Shown here: positions 17,024 through 26,741 of the stretch, piece by piece
Layout: each line of letters begins with the position of its first letter
Numbering within the stretch: position 1 is the first letter of the stretch
Assembly: GCA_036941025.1 (NCBI GenBank)
Contig: JAYMNP010000001.1
Span: 868,001 to 932,000, forward strand
Direction of reading: 5' to 3'
Length of the DNA stretch: 64,000 bases
Source of the DNA: Lachnospiraceae bacterium JLR.KK002
GTDB taxonomy: Bacteria; Bacillota; Clostridia; Lachnospirales; Lachnospiraceae
The notes under the pieces: generated by a model
What the model saw: only the letters and a program-made list of their open reading frames with translations
Told to the model about the DNA's origin: nothing
Databases searched by the model: none
Position numbers and translations under genes: made by a program

Positions 17024-17713
17024 ATGGCAAAGAAAGTTCTTGTAGTGGATGATGAAAAATTAATCGTAAAAGGAATCCGTTTCAGCCTGGAGCAGGATGG
17101 CATGGAAGTGGACTGTGCCTATGACGGTGAAGATGCATTGAAGCTGGCTACGGAGAATACTTATGATATGATTTTACTGGATCTCATGCTGCCGAAAATG
17201 GACGGATTCGAGGTATGCCAGCACATACGGGAATTTTCTTCTGTGCCCATTGTGATGCTTACGGCCAAAGGGGACGATATGGATAAGATTCTGGGCTTGG
17301 AATACGGGGCGGATGACTACATAACAAAGCCCTTTAATATCCTGGAGGTAAAAGCCAGGATTAAGGCCATTATGAGACGGACTTCCCCAAATCAGGCGGG
17401 GAAAGAAGATTCCAGGCTGGTAGAGCATGGAGACCTGAAGCTGGACGGCGAGAGCAGGCGGTTGTTTATCCTGGGAAAAGAAATCAACGTAACAGCCAGA
17501 GAATTTGATCTGCTGGAACTTCTGGTGCTGAATCCAAACAAAGTTTACAGCCGGGAAAAGCTGCTGAATCTGGTATGGGGCAGCGATTATCCCGGAGACG
17601 TGCGTACCGTGGATGTACATGTGCGGCGGCTGCGGGAGAAAATAGAGAGTAATCCCAGTGAACCGAAGTATGTGCACACAAAATGGGGCGTGGGATATTA
17701 TTATCAGGGTTAG
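17024..17713 (+). CDS. OmpR/PhoB-family response regulator
   Basis: The 229-residue DNA-binding regulator has a receiver domain with KVLVVDDE, phospho-acceptor Asp53 (ILLDLMLP), MLTAKG and ITKPF, followed by a winged-helix domain ending VHVRRLREKIE...VWGVGYYY-like (here KWGVGYYYQG). ATG 17024 lies 11 bp past the comEA stop; the ribosome binding site GAGGTGG overlaps that stop, so translation may be coupled. The cognate kinase follows. Sequence style is close to WalR/PhoP. Target genes are unknown. Confidence 0.94.
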   Translation: MAKKVLVVDDEKLIVKGIRFSLEQDGMEVDCAYDGEDALKLATENTYDMILLDLMLPKMDGFEVCQHIREFSSVPIVMLTAKGDDMDKILGLEYGADDYITKPFNILEVKARIKAIMRRTSPNQAGKEDSRLVEHGDLKLDGESRRLFILGKEINVTAREFDLLELLVLNPNKVYSREKLLNLVWGSDYPGDVRTVDVHVRRLREKIESNPSEPKYVHTKWGVGYYYQG

Positions 17714-17753
17714 CGCAGTAAAATTTTTGCTGTATAAATCATAAGGAACAGAG

Positions 17754-19169
17754 ATGAAAAAACTGAAATTTTTGCACAGCCTGAAATTCCGGCTGTTTTT
17801 ACTTATGGCATTGATGGGTATCATCCCGAATGTGGTATTGCGGGCAGGAATCCTTGCCAGCTATGAAAACCGGGCCGTGTCCAACCGCAGCATTGACGTG
17901 CTGGGCCAGGCCAAAATGCTGAGTAATCAGGTGATTACATACGATTACATCAAAGACACTTCTGTGGAAATCATCAATGCGCAGCTTGAAATGCTGTCCA
18001 ATATCTATGACGGGAGAGTTCTGATTATCAACAGCGGTTTTCAGATTGTAAAAGATACCTATGGGCTGGACACAGGGAAAACCATTATTTCCGAGGAAGT
18101 GGTAAAGAGTTTCCAGGGAGAGGAAATCACCAAATATGATTCTAAAAACCGGTATATAGAACTGGCAATTCCCCTGAAAAAGGCCGATTCTCAAAAAAGT
18201 CAGGGCGTCATGCTGGTGAGCGTGTCCACAGACAGTATTATGCTTAACTTTGATTACCTGAAAGACAATGCCATGATTATAGAACTGGCGAATCTGGTGG
18301 TGATTCTGGGACTTGCTCTGTTCTGGTCCGCACGTCTGGTGCGTCCTTTTGGAAAACTGACCAAATATCTGGAAGAAGTACAGACAGAGGATGAGGAAAA
18401 TCTGATGATTTCCGATTACACGGAAACAGAGGCTATTTCCAATGCCTTTAACGAGATGTGGGGCAGAATGCGGGTAATTGACGATTCCAGACAGGAGTTT
18501 GTGTCAAATGTGTCCCATGAGCTGAAAACACCCCTTACCTCCATGAAGGTGCTGGCGGATTCCCTGCTGGCCCAGGGGGATGCTCCGGTGGAACTGTACA
18601 AAGAATTTATGGGGGATATTGCAGAGGAGATTGAACGGGAGAATAAGATTATCAATGATCTGCTGTCTCTGGTGAAAATGGATAAGGCAGCGGGAACTCT
18701 GAATGTTTCTGCGGTCAATATCAATGATTTGCTGGAAATGATTATGAAACGCCTGCGGCCCATTGCGGAGAAACAGAATATTGAACTGGTCCTGGAAAGT
18801 TTCCGTCCCGTGAGCGCGGAGGTGGATGAGGTGAAATTGTCCCTGGCCCTCAGCAATCTGGTGGAAAACGCCATTAAATACAATAAACCGGAAGGGTGGG
18901 TGCATGTATCCTTAAATGCAGACCACAAATATTTCTTTGTTCGGGTGGAGGATTCCGGAATCGGTATTCCGGAAGAAGCGCTGGAACATATTTATGAACG
19001 GTTTTTCCGGGCGGACAAATCCCACTCCAGAGAAATCGGCGGAACGGGTCTGGGACTTGCCATTACAAGAAATGCGGTTCTCATGCACCGCGGCGCCATC
19101 AAAGCCCACAGCAAAGAGGGGGAGGGCACAATCTTTACCGTCCGTATCCCGTTGATGTATATCGTGTAG
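17754..19169 (+). CDS. membrane sensor histidine kinase
   Basis: The 471-residue kinase has membrane segments at about residues 12-30 and 176-195 flanking an extracytoplasmic sensor region, then a HAMP-like linker, the dimerisation domain with phospho-accepting His255 (VSNVSHELKTPLTS) and an ATPase domain with N box NLVENAIKYN, G1 DSGIGIPEE and G2 GGTGLGLAI. It is 40 bp downstream of its regulator and 9 bp upstream of a GerMN lipoprotein gene. That lipoprotein could contact the external sensor domain, as LpqB does with MtrB in Actinobacteria; this is inference from gene order. Confidence 0.94.
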   Translation: MKKLKFLHSLKFRLFLLMALMGIIPNVVLRAGILASYENRAVSNRSIDVLGQAKMLSNQVITYDYIKDTSVEIINAQLEMLSNIYDGRVLIINSGFQIVKDTYGLDTGKTIISEEVVKSFQGEEITKYDSKNRYIELAIPLKKADSQKSQGVMLVSVSTDSIMLNFDYLKDNAMIIELANLVVILGLALFWSARLVRPFGKLTKYLEEVQTEDEENLMISDYTETEAISNAFNEMWGRMRVIDDSRQEFVSNVSHELKTPLTSMKVLADSLLAQGDAPVELYKEFMGDIAEEIERENKIINDLLSLVKMDKAAGTLNVSAVNINDLLEMIMKRLRPIAEKQNIELVLESFRPVSAEVDEVKLSLALSNLVENAIKYNKPEGWVHVSLNADHKYFFVRVEDSGIGIPEEALEHIYERFFRADKSHSREIGGTGLGLAITRNAVLMHRGAIKAHSKEGEGTIFTVRIPLMYIV

Positions 19170-19178
19170 GAGTCTGGA

Positions 19179-20174
19179 ATGAGAAAAATGAAGGAAGGTC
19201 TTTGCCTGCTGTTTCTTTTCTTCTTCCTCGCAGGTCTTGCAGGCTGTGAAGGAGGAGGGGAAGACGCATCAGAATATAAGATTTATTATGTCAACAAAGA
19301 TAATACCAAAACCGTTGCAGTGGGATATGAACCGGAGGCAGAGGAGGATAAAGAACTGATACGGGAGCTGCTGCGGAAGCTGGTACAGGATAAAAAACGT
19401 TCAGATTATCACAGAGCCCTTCCGGAACAGGTGAAACTGGAATCCTGGAAGCTGGATAACTCCCAGTTGTATCTGTACTTTAACAGCGCTTATATGGAGA
19501 TGGACAATGTCAGGGAAGTGCTGTGCAGGGCTGCTATTGTGAGAACGCTGATTCAGGTGGAAGGCGTGGACTGTATATCCTTTTATGTGATGGATTCGCC
19601 TTTGACGGATGCAGGCGGGAATCTGATTGGCCTGATGACGGCAGAGAGTTTTATAGAGAATCCGGGAGAACAGATTAATACCATTCAGACTGCCAGTATC
19701 ACCCTGTATTTTTCCAATCCCAAAGGAACGGCGCTGATTCCGGAAGTGCAGGAAGTCCATTACAGCAGCAATATTTCCCTGGAAAAACTGGTGATTGAGC
19801 AGTTGTTAAAAGGGCCCAAGGGAAACGGAAAGCGCTCTGCCATTCCGGAAGGAACCAAACTGGTAAATGTATCTGTGCTGGACGGCGTGGGATTTGTGAA
19901 CCTGAATGAGGGATTTCTCAGTCAGAATTATGAGATTGCAGAACCGGTGGTAATCTATTCCATTGTCAATTCTCTGGCAGAACTGGCAAATATCAATAAA
20001 GTGCAGATTTCCGTGAATGGAGACAGCCAGGGAGTATACCGGGAAAAAATGGAACTGAGCACCGTGTATGAGAGGAATCTGGATTATCTGGACGAGAGTG
20101 TTCGCTCTCAGGAGACAAAACAGGAAGACGGTGTGGAAAATGTGGTAATTGAAGAGGGGGAATCCGGTGACTAA
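19179..20174 (+). CDS. GerMN-domain lipoprotein
   Basis: The 331-residue protein has a lipoprotein signal (LAGLAGCEGG) and two GerMN-like domains, about residues 35-155 (KIYYVNKDN...) and 165-300 (ITLYFSNPKG...VNLNEGF). GerMN domains occur in sporulation/germination protein GerM and in LpqB, the accessory lipoprotein of the MtrAB two-component system. The gene follows the sensor kinase by 9 bp and its 3' end overlaps the comEC start by 8 bp. It is probably anchored outside the membrane and may tune the kinase. Function is unproven. Confidence 0.85.
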   Translation: MRKMKEGLCLLFLFFFLAGLAGCEGGGEDASEYKIYYVNKDNTKTVAVGYEPEAEEDKELIRELLRKLVQDKKRSDYHRALPEQVKLESWKLDNSQLYLYFNSAYMEMDNVREVLCRAAIVRTLIQVEGVDCISFYVMDSPLTDAGGNLIGLMTAESFIENPGEQINTIQTASITLYFSNPKGTALIPEVQEVHYSSNISLEKLVIEQLLKGPKGNGKRSAIPEGTKLVNVSVLDGVGFVNLNEGFLSQNYEIAEPVVIYSIVNSLAELANINKVQISVNGDSQGVYREKMELSTVYERNLDYLDESVRSQETKQEDGVENVVIEEGESGD

Positions 20175-22656
20175 TCGTGTAGTCTGCTGCCTGTCCTTTT
20201 CATTTCTTATGGGAATTCTTTTTGAAAAATATGGAAGCCTGTGGCCGGCAGGCGGATTGCTGGCCCTTCTTCTGTATACCGGACAGGCAATCATCCGCTG
20301 TCAGGAGAAGCCCTGGCGGGTGATACTGATTCGGAGCGCGGCCTGTATGCTGGCATTTTCCTGCGGGATGTGTCATTTACGGACAGAGCAGAGCCGGCGG
20401 GACAGGCTGGAAGCAGCGGCGGAAGAAAGCGGCGCCCTTACCGTACAGGGAGAAGTTCTCAGAAAAGAAGAAAAACAGGAGCAGTGTCTTTATGTTCTGA
20501 CCGATACCAGAATACTGGCGGACGGCAGAGTTTATCCCGGCAACGGGATTCTTGTATACAGTTCTGAACATCATATGCAGCGGGGAGATATTGTGAAGGT
20601 AACCGGAGCGTATGATGCATTTCAAACAGCCCGCAATGAGGGGAATTTCAACGAAAAACAATATTATCAGAGCAGAAAAACGGAATTTCGCCTGTATGCA
20701 GAACAGGAAACGGTGATATTGCGAAAAGGCGGAACCTTTGTCCGGATACTGGAAAAAATACGCCGAAGGCTCAGAAATACATATCAGCAGTGCATGTCTG
20801 AAAAAAATGCCGGACTGATGGCCGACATGACGCTGGGAGATAAATCCCTGCTGGAACAGGAGAGCAAAGATTTGTATCAGGCAGCAGGTATTGGGCATAT
20901 TCTGGCCATTTCCGGCCTGCATGTGTCGCTGTTCGGTATGGGTCTGTACCGGCTGCTGCAGAAATGTTCCTGTCCCTTTTTCCTGCGGATTCTGCTGTCG
21001 GCAGGCCTGGTATGCAGTTTTGGCCTGCTGTCCGGTATGGAGATTTCCACCTTTCGGGCAGTCTGCATGTTCTGTCTGTCTCTGTCTGCACGGTTTCTGG
21101 GCTGCAGTTACGATTCCCTGACATCCCTTGGAGTCGCCGGTGCCCTTCAGCTCTGGGAAAATCCGTTTCTTCCGGATAATGCAGGATTTCTCTTTTCTTA
21201 CGGAGCAGTTCTGGGAGTGACGGTGGTTGCCGGGATTCTGAGAAAGGACAGAGGAGAGGAATATACGGAAGAAAAGTCAGAGAAAAGCGGCGGCGGTTTT
21301 TTTAGAAAAACGGGAAAGCTGCTGATACAGCATTGGAAAGATACCATATGCATGAGTTTTTGTATCCAGCTTGCTACCCTGCCTCTGTCCCTGTACTTTT
21401 ATTATGAAATTTCCTGTTACAGCATTCTGGTGAACGGATGCGTACTGCCTTTTCTTGGTATTCTGCTGGGACTGGGACTTTTGGGAGCCGTAACAGGAAG
21501 CCTGTTTCCCATGGCGGGGAAAGTGATTCTGCGTCCTGCAGGATGGCTCCTTGCCGGAAATGAGAAAATCTGCCGCAGTGCTTTAAAACTGCCGGGAGCG
21601 GTATTTCTGGCAGGAAAGCCGGAACTCATACTGGTGTTTGTCTATTATGGGGTTCTGGCAGTGATACTGTACCTGTACCGTTTCAGCAATTACCAGTCCG
21701 GATGTCATTCGGAACATACAGATAATTTCGTTTCCGGGCCTGTACAGTCTCCGGGGCACAGAACAGGAAAAACGGCTGCGGCAGCAGGAATTGCAGCGGC
21801 CCTTGGAATGATACTGTTTTTGCGGAAAGGGCCCCGGTTTGAGATTGACGTGCTGGACGTGGGACAGGGAGACGGGATTTTGATTCAGACAGAAGAAGGA
21901 GAACATTTTTTTCTGGACGGAGGCAGCAGCGATGTGAAGCAGGTGGGAACCTGCCGGATTCTTCCCTTTTTGAAATCCAGAGGAATCGGCTCCATACGGG
22001 GATGGATTGTATCCCATGCAGATAATGACCATATCAGCGGTCTGAAAGAACTGCTGGAAGAAGGATACGGAATAGAATATCTGGTGCTTGCACAGGGCAT
22101 GGTGCGGGACGAAGCCTCAAAAGAATTGCTGGAACTGGCAGAGGGAGCGGGATGCCAGGTGATTTGGGTGGCTCCCGGTATGAAGTTCGGCACAGAACAT
22201 GCGGAATTTACAGTCTTTCACCCGGAAGCAGACGGATATAAAACAGGAAAGGAGGAGCGAAACGACAGTTCCCTTGTGGTTTCTCTGGAATATCGGGGCT
22301 TTGCCGGGCTGTTTACCGGAGATATCAGCGCAGAACAGGAACAGCAGTTACTGCAGCGACAGGAATTAAACATGTGGATGGGAAAAACGAAGGGAAAACA
22401 TCCGGACTTTTATAAAGCAGCACATCATGGCTCCAATGGATCCAACAGTCTGGAGTTTCTGGAGACAATTTCTCCGACCGTAACTGTTATTTCCTGCGGA
22501 ACAGGGAATTCCTACGGACATCCGGGGCAGGAGGCGCTGGAGCGGATAAAAAGCGTCGGAAGTCAGGTGATGTGCACCATGGACAGGGGGCAGATTACCA
22601 TTTGTCCGAAAGAGCGAGGGATTCAGGTGAAATCTTTTCTGAATTTGAAAGAATAA
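20167..22656 (+). CDS. comEC: ComEC/Rec2 competence channel with metallo-beta-lactamase domain
   Basis: The 829-residue membrane protein carries an N-terminal soluble domain after the first helices, the multi-helix competence domain (ILAISGLHVSLFGMGLYRLL, about residue 240-500) and a C-terminal metallo-beta-lactamase-like nuclease domain with SHADNDHISG and AAHHGSNGSN. ComEC carries single-stranded DNA across the membrane. The start is GTG 20167, after GAGGGGGA; it overlaps the end of the GerMN gene, suggesting coupling. Full length and intact motifs suggest a working protein, although whether this organism is transformable is unknown. Confidence 0.93.
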   Translation: MTNRVVCCLSFSFLMGILFEKYGSLWPAGGLLALLLYTGQAIIRCQEKPWRVILIRSAACMLAFSCGMCHLRTEQSRRDRLEAAAEESGALTVQGEVLRKEEKQEQCLYVLTDTRILADGRVYPGNGILVYSSEHHMQRGDIVKVTGAYDAFQTARNEGNFNEKQYYQSRKTEFRLYAEQETVILRKGGTFVRILEKIRRRLRNTYQQCMSEKNAGLMADMTLGDKSLLEQESKDLYQAAGIGHILAISGLHVSLFGMGLYRLLQKCSCPFFLRILLSAGLVCSFGLLSGMEISTFRAVCMFCLSLSARFLGCSYDSLTSLGVAGALQLWENPFLPDNAGFLFSYGAVLGVTVVAGILRKDRGEEYTEEKSEKSGGGFFRKTGKLLIQHWKDTICMSFCIQLATLPLSLYFYYEISCYSILVNGCVLPFLGILLGLGLLGAVTGSLFPMAGKVILRPAGWLLAGNEKICRSALKLPGAVFLAGKPELILVFVYYGVLAVILYLYRFSNYQSGCHSEHTDNFVSGPVQSPGHRTGKTAAAAGIAAALGMILFLRKGPRFEIDVLDVGQGDGILIQTEEGEHFFLDGGSSDVKQVGTCRILPFLKSRGIGSIRGWIVSHADNDHISGLKELLEEGYGIEYLVLAQGMVRDEASKELLELAEGAGCQVIWVAPGMKFGTEHAEFTVFHPEADGYKTGKEERNDSSLVVSLEYRGFAGLFTGDISAEQEQQLLQRQELNMWMGKTKGKHPDFYKAAHHGSNGSNSLEFLETISPTVTVISCGTGNSYGHPGQEALERIKSVGSQVMCTMDRGQITICPKERGIQVKSFLNLKE

Positions 22657-22713
22657 AAATAGTATGGTAAGATAGACGGGAAGAAGATTGATGTGGAAAA
22701 GGAGCGGGCGCTT

Positions 22714-23700
22714 ATGAAGAATATAGACGAAGATATTAAAAAGGGAAGTTTTCGGCCGGTGTATTTGCTGTATGGGGAGGAGGACTATCTGAAAAAGCAG
22801 TACGGAAAGAAATTAAAGCAGGCCTTATCTTCTGAGGGAGATACTATGAATACTGGTATTTTTGAAGGAAAACAAATCAATCCTGAAGAATTGATTGATT
22901 TGGCGGAAACACTTCCGTTTTTCGCGGAACACAGGCTGATTCTGGTGGAGAACAGCGGTTTTTTCAAATCCTCCTGTGATAAACTGGCAGATTATATGAA
23001 ACAGATTGCACCGGCTGCCTGCTTTGTATTTGTGGAAGATGAGGTAGATAAGCGCAGTAAGATGTACAAGGCTGTGAAAGGCGCCGGGCGCGCGGTGGAA
23101 TTTCCAAGACAGAAGGAAGATTTGCTGACTCGGTGGATTCTCACCCGTCTGAAGCGGGAAAATAAGAAAATTACACAGCCGGTGATGCAGCTTTTTCTGG
23201 AAACTGCCGGAACCGATATGGAGAATATTGACAAAGAACTGGAAAAGCTGTTCTGTTATACCCTGGGGCGGGATGTCATTACAGAAGAAGATGTGAAAGC
23301 AGTCTGTGTGGGACAGACTGACGGCCGGATTTTTGATATGGTGAACCACATTGCAGAGCAAAGGCAGAAACAGGCCCTGGAGCTGTATTACGACCTGCTT
23401 GCGCTGAAGGAGCCTCCCATGCGTATTCTGTTTCTGGTGGCCAGACAATTTCAGAATCTGCTCCTTGCGAAAGAACTCCGGTCGCAGGGGTATGATTCCA
23501 GGGCAATTTCTGCCAGACTGGGAATTCCTGAATTTGCAGCACGGAAACATCTTGCCCAGTCAGGGCATTTTACGCCAAAACAGCTGAAAAAGGCTGTTTC
23601 AGACTGTGTGCAGGCGGAAGAGGATGTGAAAACCGGGAATATGAATGACCGGATGGCAGTGGAAGTGCTGATTGTGAGGCTGAGTGCCGGTGAACCGTGA
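22714..23700 (+). CDS. holA: DNA polymerase III delta subunit
   Basis: The 328-residue delta subunit belongs to the clamp-loader complex that places the beta clamp on DNA. It begins with the family signature FRPVYLLYGEEDYLKKQY and has the C-terminal LFLVARQFQNLLLAKEL segment. ATG 22714 follows AAAAGGAG; GTG 22693 in frame would lie upstream of that site. The order comEC-holA-rpsT (opposite strand) is common in Firmicutes. Confidence 0.92.
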   Translation: MKNIDEDIKKGSFRPVYLLYGEEDYLKKQYGKKLKQALSSEGDTMNTGIFEGKQINPEELIDLAETLPFFAEHRLILVENSGFFKSSCDKLADYMKQIAPAACFVFVEDEVDKRSKMYKAVKGAGRAVEFPRQKEDLLTRWILTRLKRENKKITQPVMQLFLETAGTDMENIDKELEKLFCYTLGRDVITEEDVKAVCVGQTDGRIFDMVNHIAEQRQKQALELYYDLLALKEPPMRILFLVARQFQNLLLAKELRSQGYDSRAISARLGIPEFAARKHLAQSGHFTPKQLKKAVSDCVQAEEDVKTGNMNDRMAVEVLIVRLSAGEP

Positions 23701-23778
23701 AGTTAAGCGGAAGTTTTACGAGATGTTCTTTTCTGTATTTTTCAGCAATCTTAACAACGAAGAATAAAATAATAAAAA

Positions 23779-23804
23779 GAAGCCGACTGACGGTATCGGC
23801 TTCT
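23779..23804. terminator. bidirectional terminator between holA and rpsT
   Basis: GAAGCCGA and TCGGCTTC pair around a 9-base loop. On the minus strand the stem is followed by TTTTTATTATTTTATT, a strong terminator for rpsT; on the plus strand it can also end the comEA-holA operon. Confidence 0.85.
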
Positions 23805-23832
23805 TCATTATGCGCACTTTGTTCTTTCAAAC

Positions 23833-24096
23833 TTAAGCAATTTTATTTACAGCTTTGGTAAGCTGAGAAACTTTTCTGGCTGCATTGTTCTTATGATATA
23901 CACCTTTGGAAGCAGCTCTGCTAATCTGAGAAATAGCAGCGTTTAATGCTGTCTGTGCAGCCTCCTTATCATTTGCTGCAATGGCAGCTTCTACCTTTTT
24001 AATAGAAGTTTTAACAGCAGATCTGATAGATTTGTTGCGGGCTGTTCTGGTTGCAGTTACTAAAATTCTCTTTTTTGCTGATTTGATGTTAGCCAA
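23833..24096 (-). CDS. rpsT: 30S ribosomal protein S20
   Basis: The 87-residue basic protein reads ANIKSAKKRILVTATRTARN from residue 2 and binds 16S rRNA early in small-subunit assembly. The start codon is TTG at 24096-24094, with GGAGGTG a few bases upstream; a longer reading frame to 24198 has no support. A rare start codon on rpsT is also known in Escherichia coli, where it is used in autoregulation. A strong promoter lies at 24227-24255. Confidence 0.95.
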   Translation of the reverse strand: MANIKSAKKRILVTATRTARNKSIRSAVKTSIKKVEAAIAANDKEAAQTALNAAISQISRAASKGVYHKNNAARKVSQLTKAVNKIA

Positions 24097-24226
24097 TCCG
24101 TACACCTCCAATTTTATAAAAGTATGACAATCCAGTTGACTGTTATGCGGAAACAGGATTGTACTGTATTCTACAGTTGTTTCATTAAATCCGGACACGG
24201 ACGTTCTAATGTAAACATACTCATAT

Positions 24227-24255
24227 ATTCTAGTCCCAAATTTTCAGTCTGTCAA
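24227..24255 (-). promoter_or_regulatory. sigma-A promoter of rpsT
   Basis: On the minus strand a perfect TTGACA (24255-24250) and TAGAAT (24232-24227) are 17 bp apart, giving a leader of roughly 120 nucleotides before the TTG start. Confidence 0.85.
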
Positions 24256-24345
24256 TACATATTCCAACACTTTTTGTAAAAAATACTAACAGTTATTGTT
24301 GCGTAAGATGAAGTGAAAACTGGAAATATTCTTGGAGGGATTGTT

Positions 24346-25296
24346 ATGGAGCAGTTTCAGGTGCGTACGGATTTGGCATTGGAAACCCGTGAGAAATTTG
24401 AAGAGGACAATGTGGAAATCAAAGGAGTGCGGGTAGAAGAGGAATACCGCGAGAAGTCAGAGATTAAAATTACCACTATGGTAATTGAAACGGAGAACGG
24501 GGCGAAAGCCATGGGGAAGCCGAAAGGAACCTATATTACTCTGGAAGCAGCCAATATGGACTGTCAGGATGAGGATTATCACCGGGAAATTTCCCTGGAG
24601 CTGGCAAAAATTATCCGGAAACTCCTGCCGCCGAAGAAAGATACCATGTCGGTGCTGGTGGCGGGTCTGGGGAACCGGGAAGTAACGCCGGACGCCCTGG
24701 GCCCCAGGGTGGTGGACAATATGCTGATAACCCGCCATGTACTGAAAGAGTTTGGAAAATATGCGTTCGGAGAACAGGAGGTGAATGCAGTCAGCGGAAT
24801 TGTGCCGGGAGTAATGGCTCAGACCGGAATGGAAAGCCAGGAAATTATCCGGGGCGTGGTGGATGAGACGAAACCGGATGTGATGATTGCCATTGACGCA
24901 CTGGCGGCCAGAAGCACCAGAAGGCTGAGCCGCACCATACAGATTACGGATACCGGTATCAATCCAGGCTCCGGCGTGGGAAATCACCGCCACGGGCTGT
25001 CGGAAAAAACCATGGGAATTCCCGTGATAGCCATCGGCGTGCCTACGGTTGTGGACGCGGCCACCATTGTAAATGATACCATGCACACTCTGATTCAGGC
25101 CATGGAGGAGAACAGCCATCTTGAGACACTGACCACCGGACTGAATGCATTGAATGACATGGAAAAATACGAGCTGATTCGGGAACTTCTGTCTCCCCAG
25201 TTAAATACCATGTTCGTAACCCCCAAAGATATTGACGAATCTGTCCGGCGTCTGAGTTATACCCTTTCCGAGGGATTAAACATTGCATTTGCATAA
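24346..25296 (+). CDS. gpr: germination protease GPR
   Basis: The 316-residue protease degrades small acid-soluble spore proteins at germination. It is made as a zymogen; the N-terminal propeptide is short and the mature enzyme usually begins close to the VRTDLALE sequence seen at residues 6-13. Family segments include LVAGLGNREVTPDALGPRV and the GVGNHRHGLSEKTMG stretch. ATG 24346 follows TTGGAGGG; the longer frame to 24313 is rejected. Expression is expected in the forespore, but no clear sigma-G promoter was identified. spoIIP follows. Confidence 0.94.
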   Translation: MEQFQVRTDLALETREKFEEDNVEIKGVRVEEEYREKSEIKITTMVIETENGAKAMGKPKGTYITLEAANMDCQDEDYHREISLELAKIIRKLLPPKKDTMSVLVAGLGNREVTPDALGPRVVDNMLITRHVLKEFGKYAFGEQEVNAVSGIVPGVMAQTGMESQEIIRGVVDETKPDVMIAIDALAARSTRRLSRTIQITDTGINPGSGVGNHRHGLSEKTMGIPVIAIGVPTVVDAATIVNDTMHTLIQAMEENSHLETLTTGLNALNDMEKYELIRELLSPQLNTMFVTPKDIDESVRRLSYTLSEGLNIAFA

Positions 25297-25377
25297 ATAT
25301 TTTCGTACAGGCATATATTTAACTGTTCGACATGATTATCATTGCCTTTTGCAGATGACGGATAAGGAAGACAGAGA

Positions 25378-26664
25378 ATGGGGAAATTTTTCAGGAAAAA
25401 GAGAAGAAAGAAAGCCAGACATTATACAGGAGGGATTCTGCTGGCCATAAGCCTCCTGTTTGTATTTGTATGTTATCAGACCATGTCAGAGACGGGAAAA
25501 GTACCTGCGCTGAAGCAGGTACTTTCCTGGGTGAAAGAGGAAATTGCGGTGGAGGCCTGGAAAAACTGCATGATGGTTATGATAACAGAAAAAGAACAGG
25601 AGCAGTCGCCCACACTGGGGGCCTGGTTTCTGGAGAAACTGGAGCAGACGTATCCGGTCTGCCGGTTCAGCGAAACCATGACGGAATATGATACCAGTGT
25701 GGAAAGTGATCTGGCCGGAGCCCTTCTGGCTGAAAATGAGCGGGAAGCGGAACAGGCTTTGGAGGGTCAGGGAGAACAGGAAACAGCGGAAAAACAGCAG
25801 GCAGAGGAATCCGCAGCGGAAGAAAAAGATAATAAGAAAGATAAGAAAAATAAGAAAAATAAGAAACAGAAGCAGACGGAAACTGCTGCCGGAACCGGGG
25901 GAAAAGCGCAGGAGATTTCCAGAGAAAAATTAAATGATTTTGACTACCTGGTACAGAATTTTTATCAGATTGACCGTACCACCACCGTTGACAGCAGCCA
26001 GCTAAATGCGGACGCTCTCCTGGGAAAAAGCATGAAGCTGGAAAACGGAGCTGAAAATGTACAGATTCTGATTTATCATACCCATTCTCAGGAAGGGTAT
26101 GCGGACTCCACGCCGGGAGATACCAGTACCGGTGTGCCAGGCGTGGGGGAATATCTCGCGGCCCTTTTGCGGGAAAAGGGATATAACGTTATGCACCACA
26201 CCGGGGAATATGATGTAAAAGACAGGGACAATGCCTACTCTTATGCAGGCCCGGCCCTGGAACAGATTCTTGCAGAAAATCCAGGTATTGAGGTGGTGAT
26301 AGACCTGCACCGGGACGGGGTGGCTGACACCACCCGTCTGGTGTCAGAAGTAAACGGAAAACAGACTGCTCAGATTATGTTTTTCAACGGACTGAGCAGA
26401 ACCACTGCCAACGGGGATATTTCCTATCTGGCAAATCCGTATCTGGCGGATAATCTGGCCTTTTCTTTTCAGCTTAAGCTGGCGGCGGAGGAATATTATC
26501 CTGGTTTTGCCAGGTCAAATTATCTGAAGGGCTACCGCTATAATCTCCATTACCGCCCCAAAAGCCTGCTGGTGGAAGTAGGAGCCCAGACCAATACGCT
26601 GGAGGAAGCCATGAATGCCATGGAGCCTCTGGCAGAAATTTTACATAAAGTATTGTCAGAATAA
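25378..26664 (+). CDS. spoIIP: stage II sporulation protein P
   Basis: SpoIIP is a membrane-anchored amidase/endopeptidase that thins septal peptidoglycan during engulfment with SpoIID. The 428 residues comprise a basic N-terminus, a membrane helix at about 19-38, a variable linker with a very Lys-rich stretch (KDNKKDKKNKKNKKQKQ, about 150-170), and the catalytic domain with ILIYHTHSQEGY, DLHRDGVADT and the terminal LLVEVGAQTNTLEEA. The ATG follows GGAAGACAGAG. It directly follows gpr, as in many clostridia. Confidence 0.94.
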   Translation: MGKFFRKKRRKKARHYTGGILLAISLLFVFVCYQTMSETGKVPALKQVLSWVKEEIAVEAWKNCMMVMITEKEQEQSPTLGAWFLEKLEQTYPVCRFSETMTEYDTSVESDLAGALLAENEREAEQALEGQGEQETAEKQQAEESAAEEKDNKKDKKNKKNKKQKQTETAAGTGGKAQEISREKLNDFDYLVQNFYQIDRTTTVDSSQLNADALLGKSMKLENGAENVQILIYHTHSQEGYADSTPGDTSTGVPGVGEYLAALLREKGYNVMHHTGEYDVKDRDNAYSYAGPALEQILAENPGIEVVIDLHRDGVADTTRLVSEVNGKQTAQIMFFNGLSRTTANGDISYLANPYLADNLAFSFQLKLAAEEYYPGFARSNYLKGYRYNLHYRPKSLLVEVGAQTNTLEEAMNAMEPLAEILHKVLSE

Positions 26665-26719
26665 ATGATGGCGATACCATATCAGCTGCTGAATGATGGC
26701 GATACCGTATCAGCTGCTG
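26664..26719 (+). repeat. 28-bp tandem duplication after spoIIP
   Basis: Two copies of a 28-bp unit (26664-26691 and 26692-26719) beginning AATGATGGCGATACC differ at one base. The array starts at the last base of the spoIIP stop codon and fills most of the gap before the corA-like gene. Confidence 0.92.
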
Positions 26720-26741
26720 ATTGCCAATGGAGGAAAGAAGC

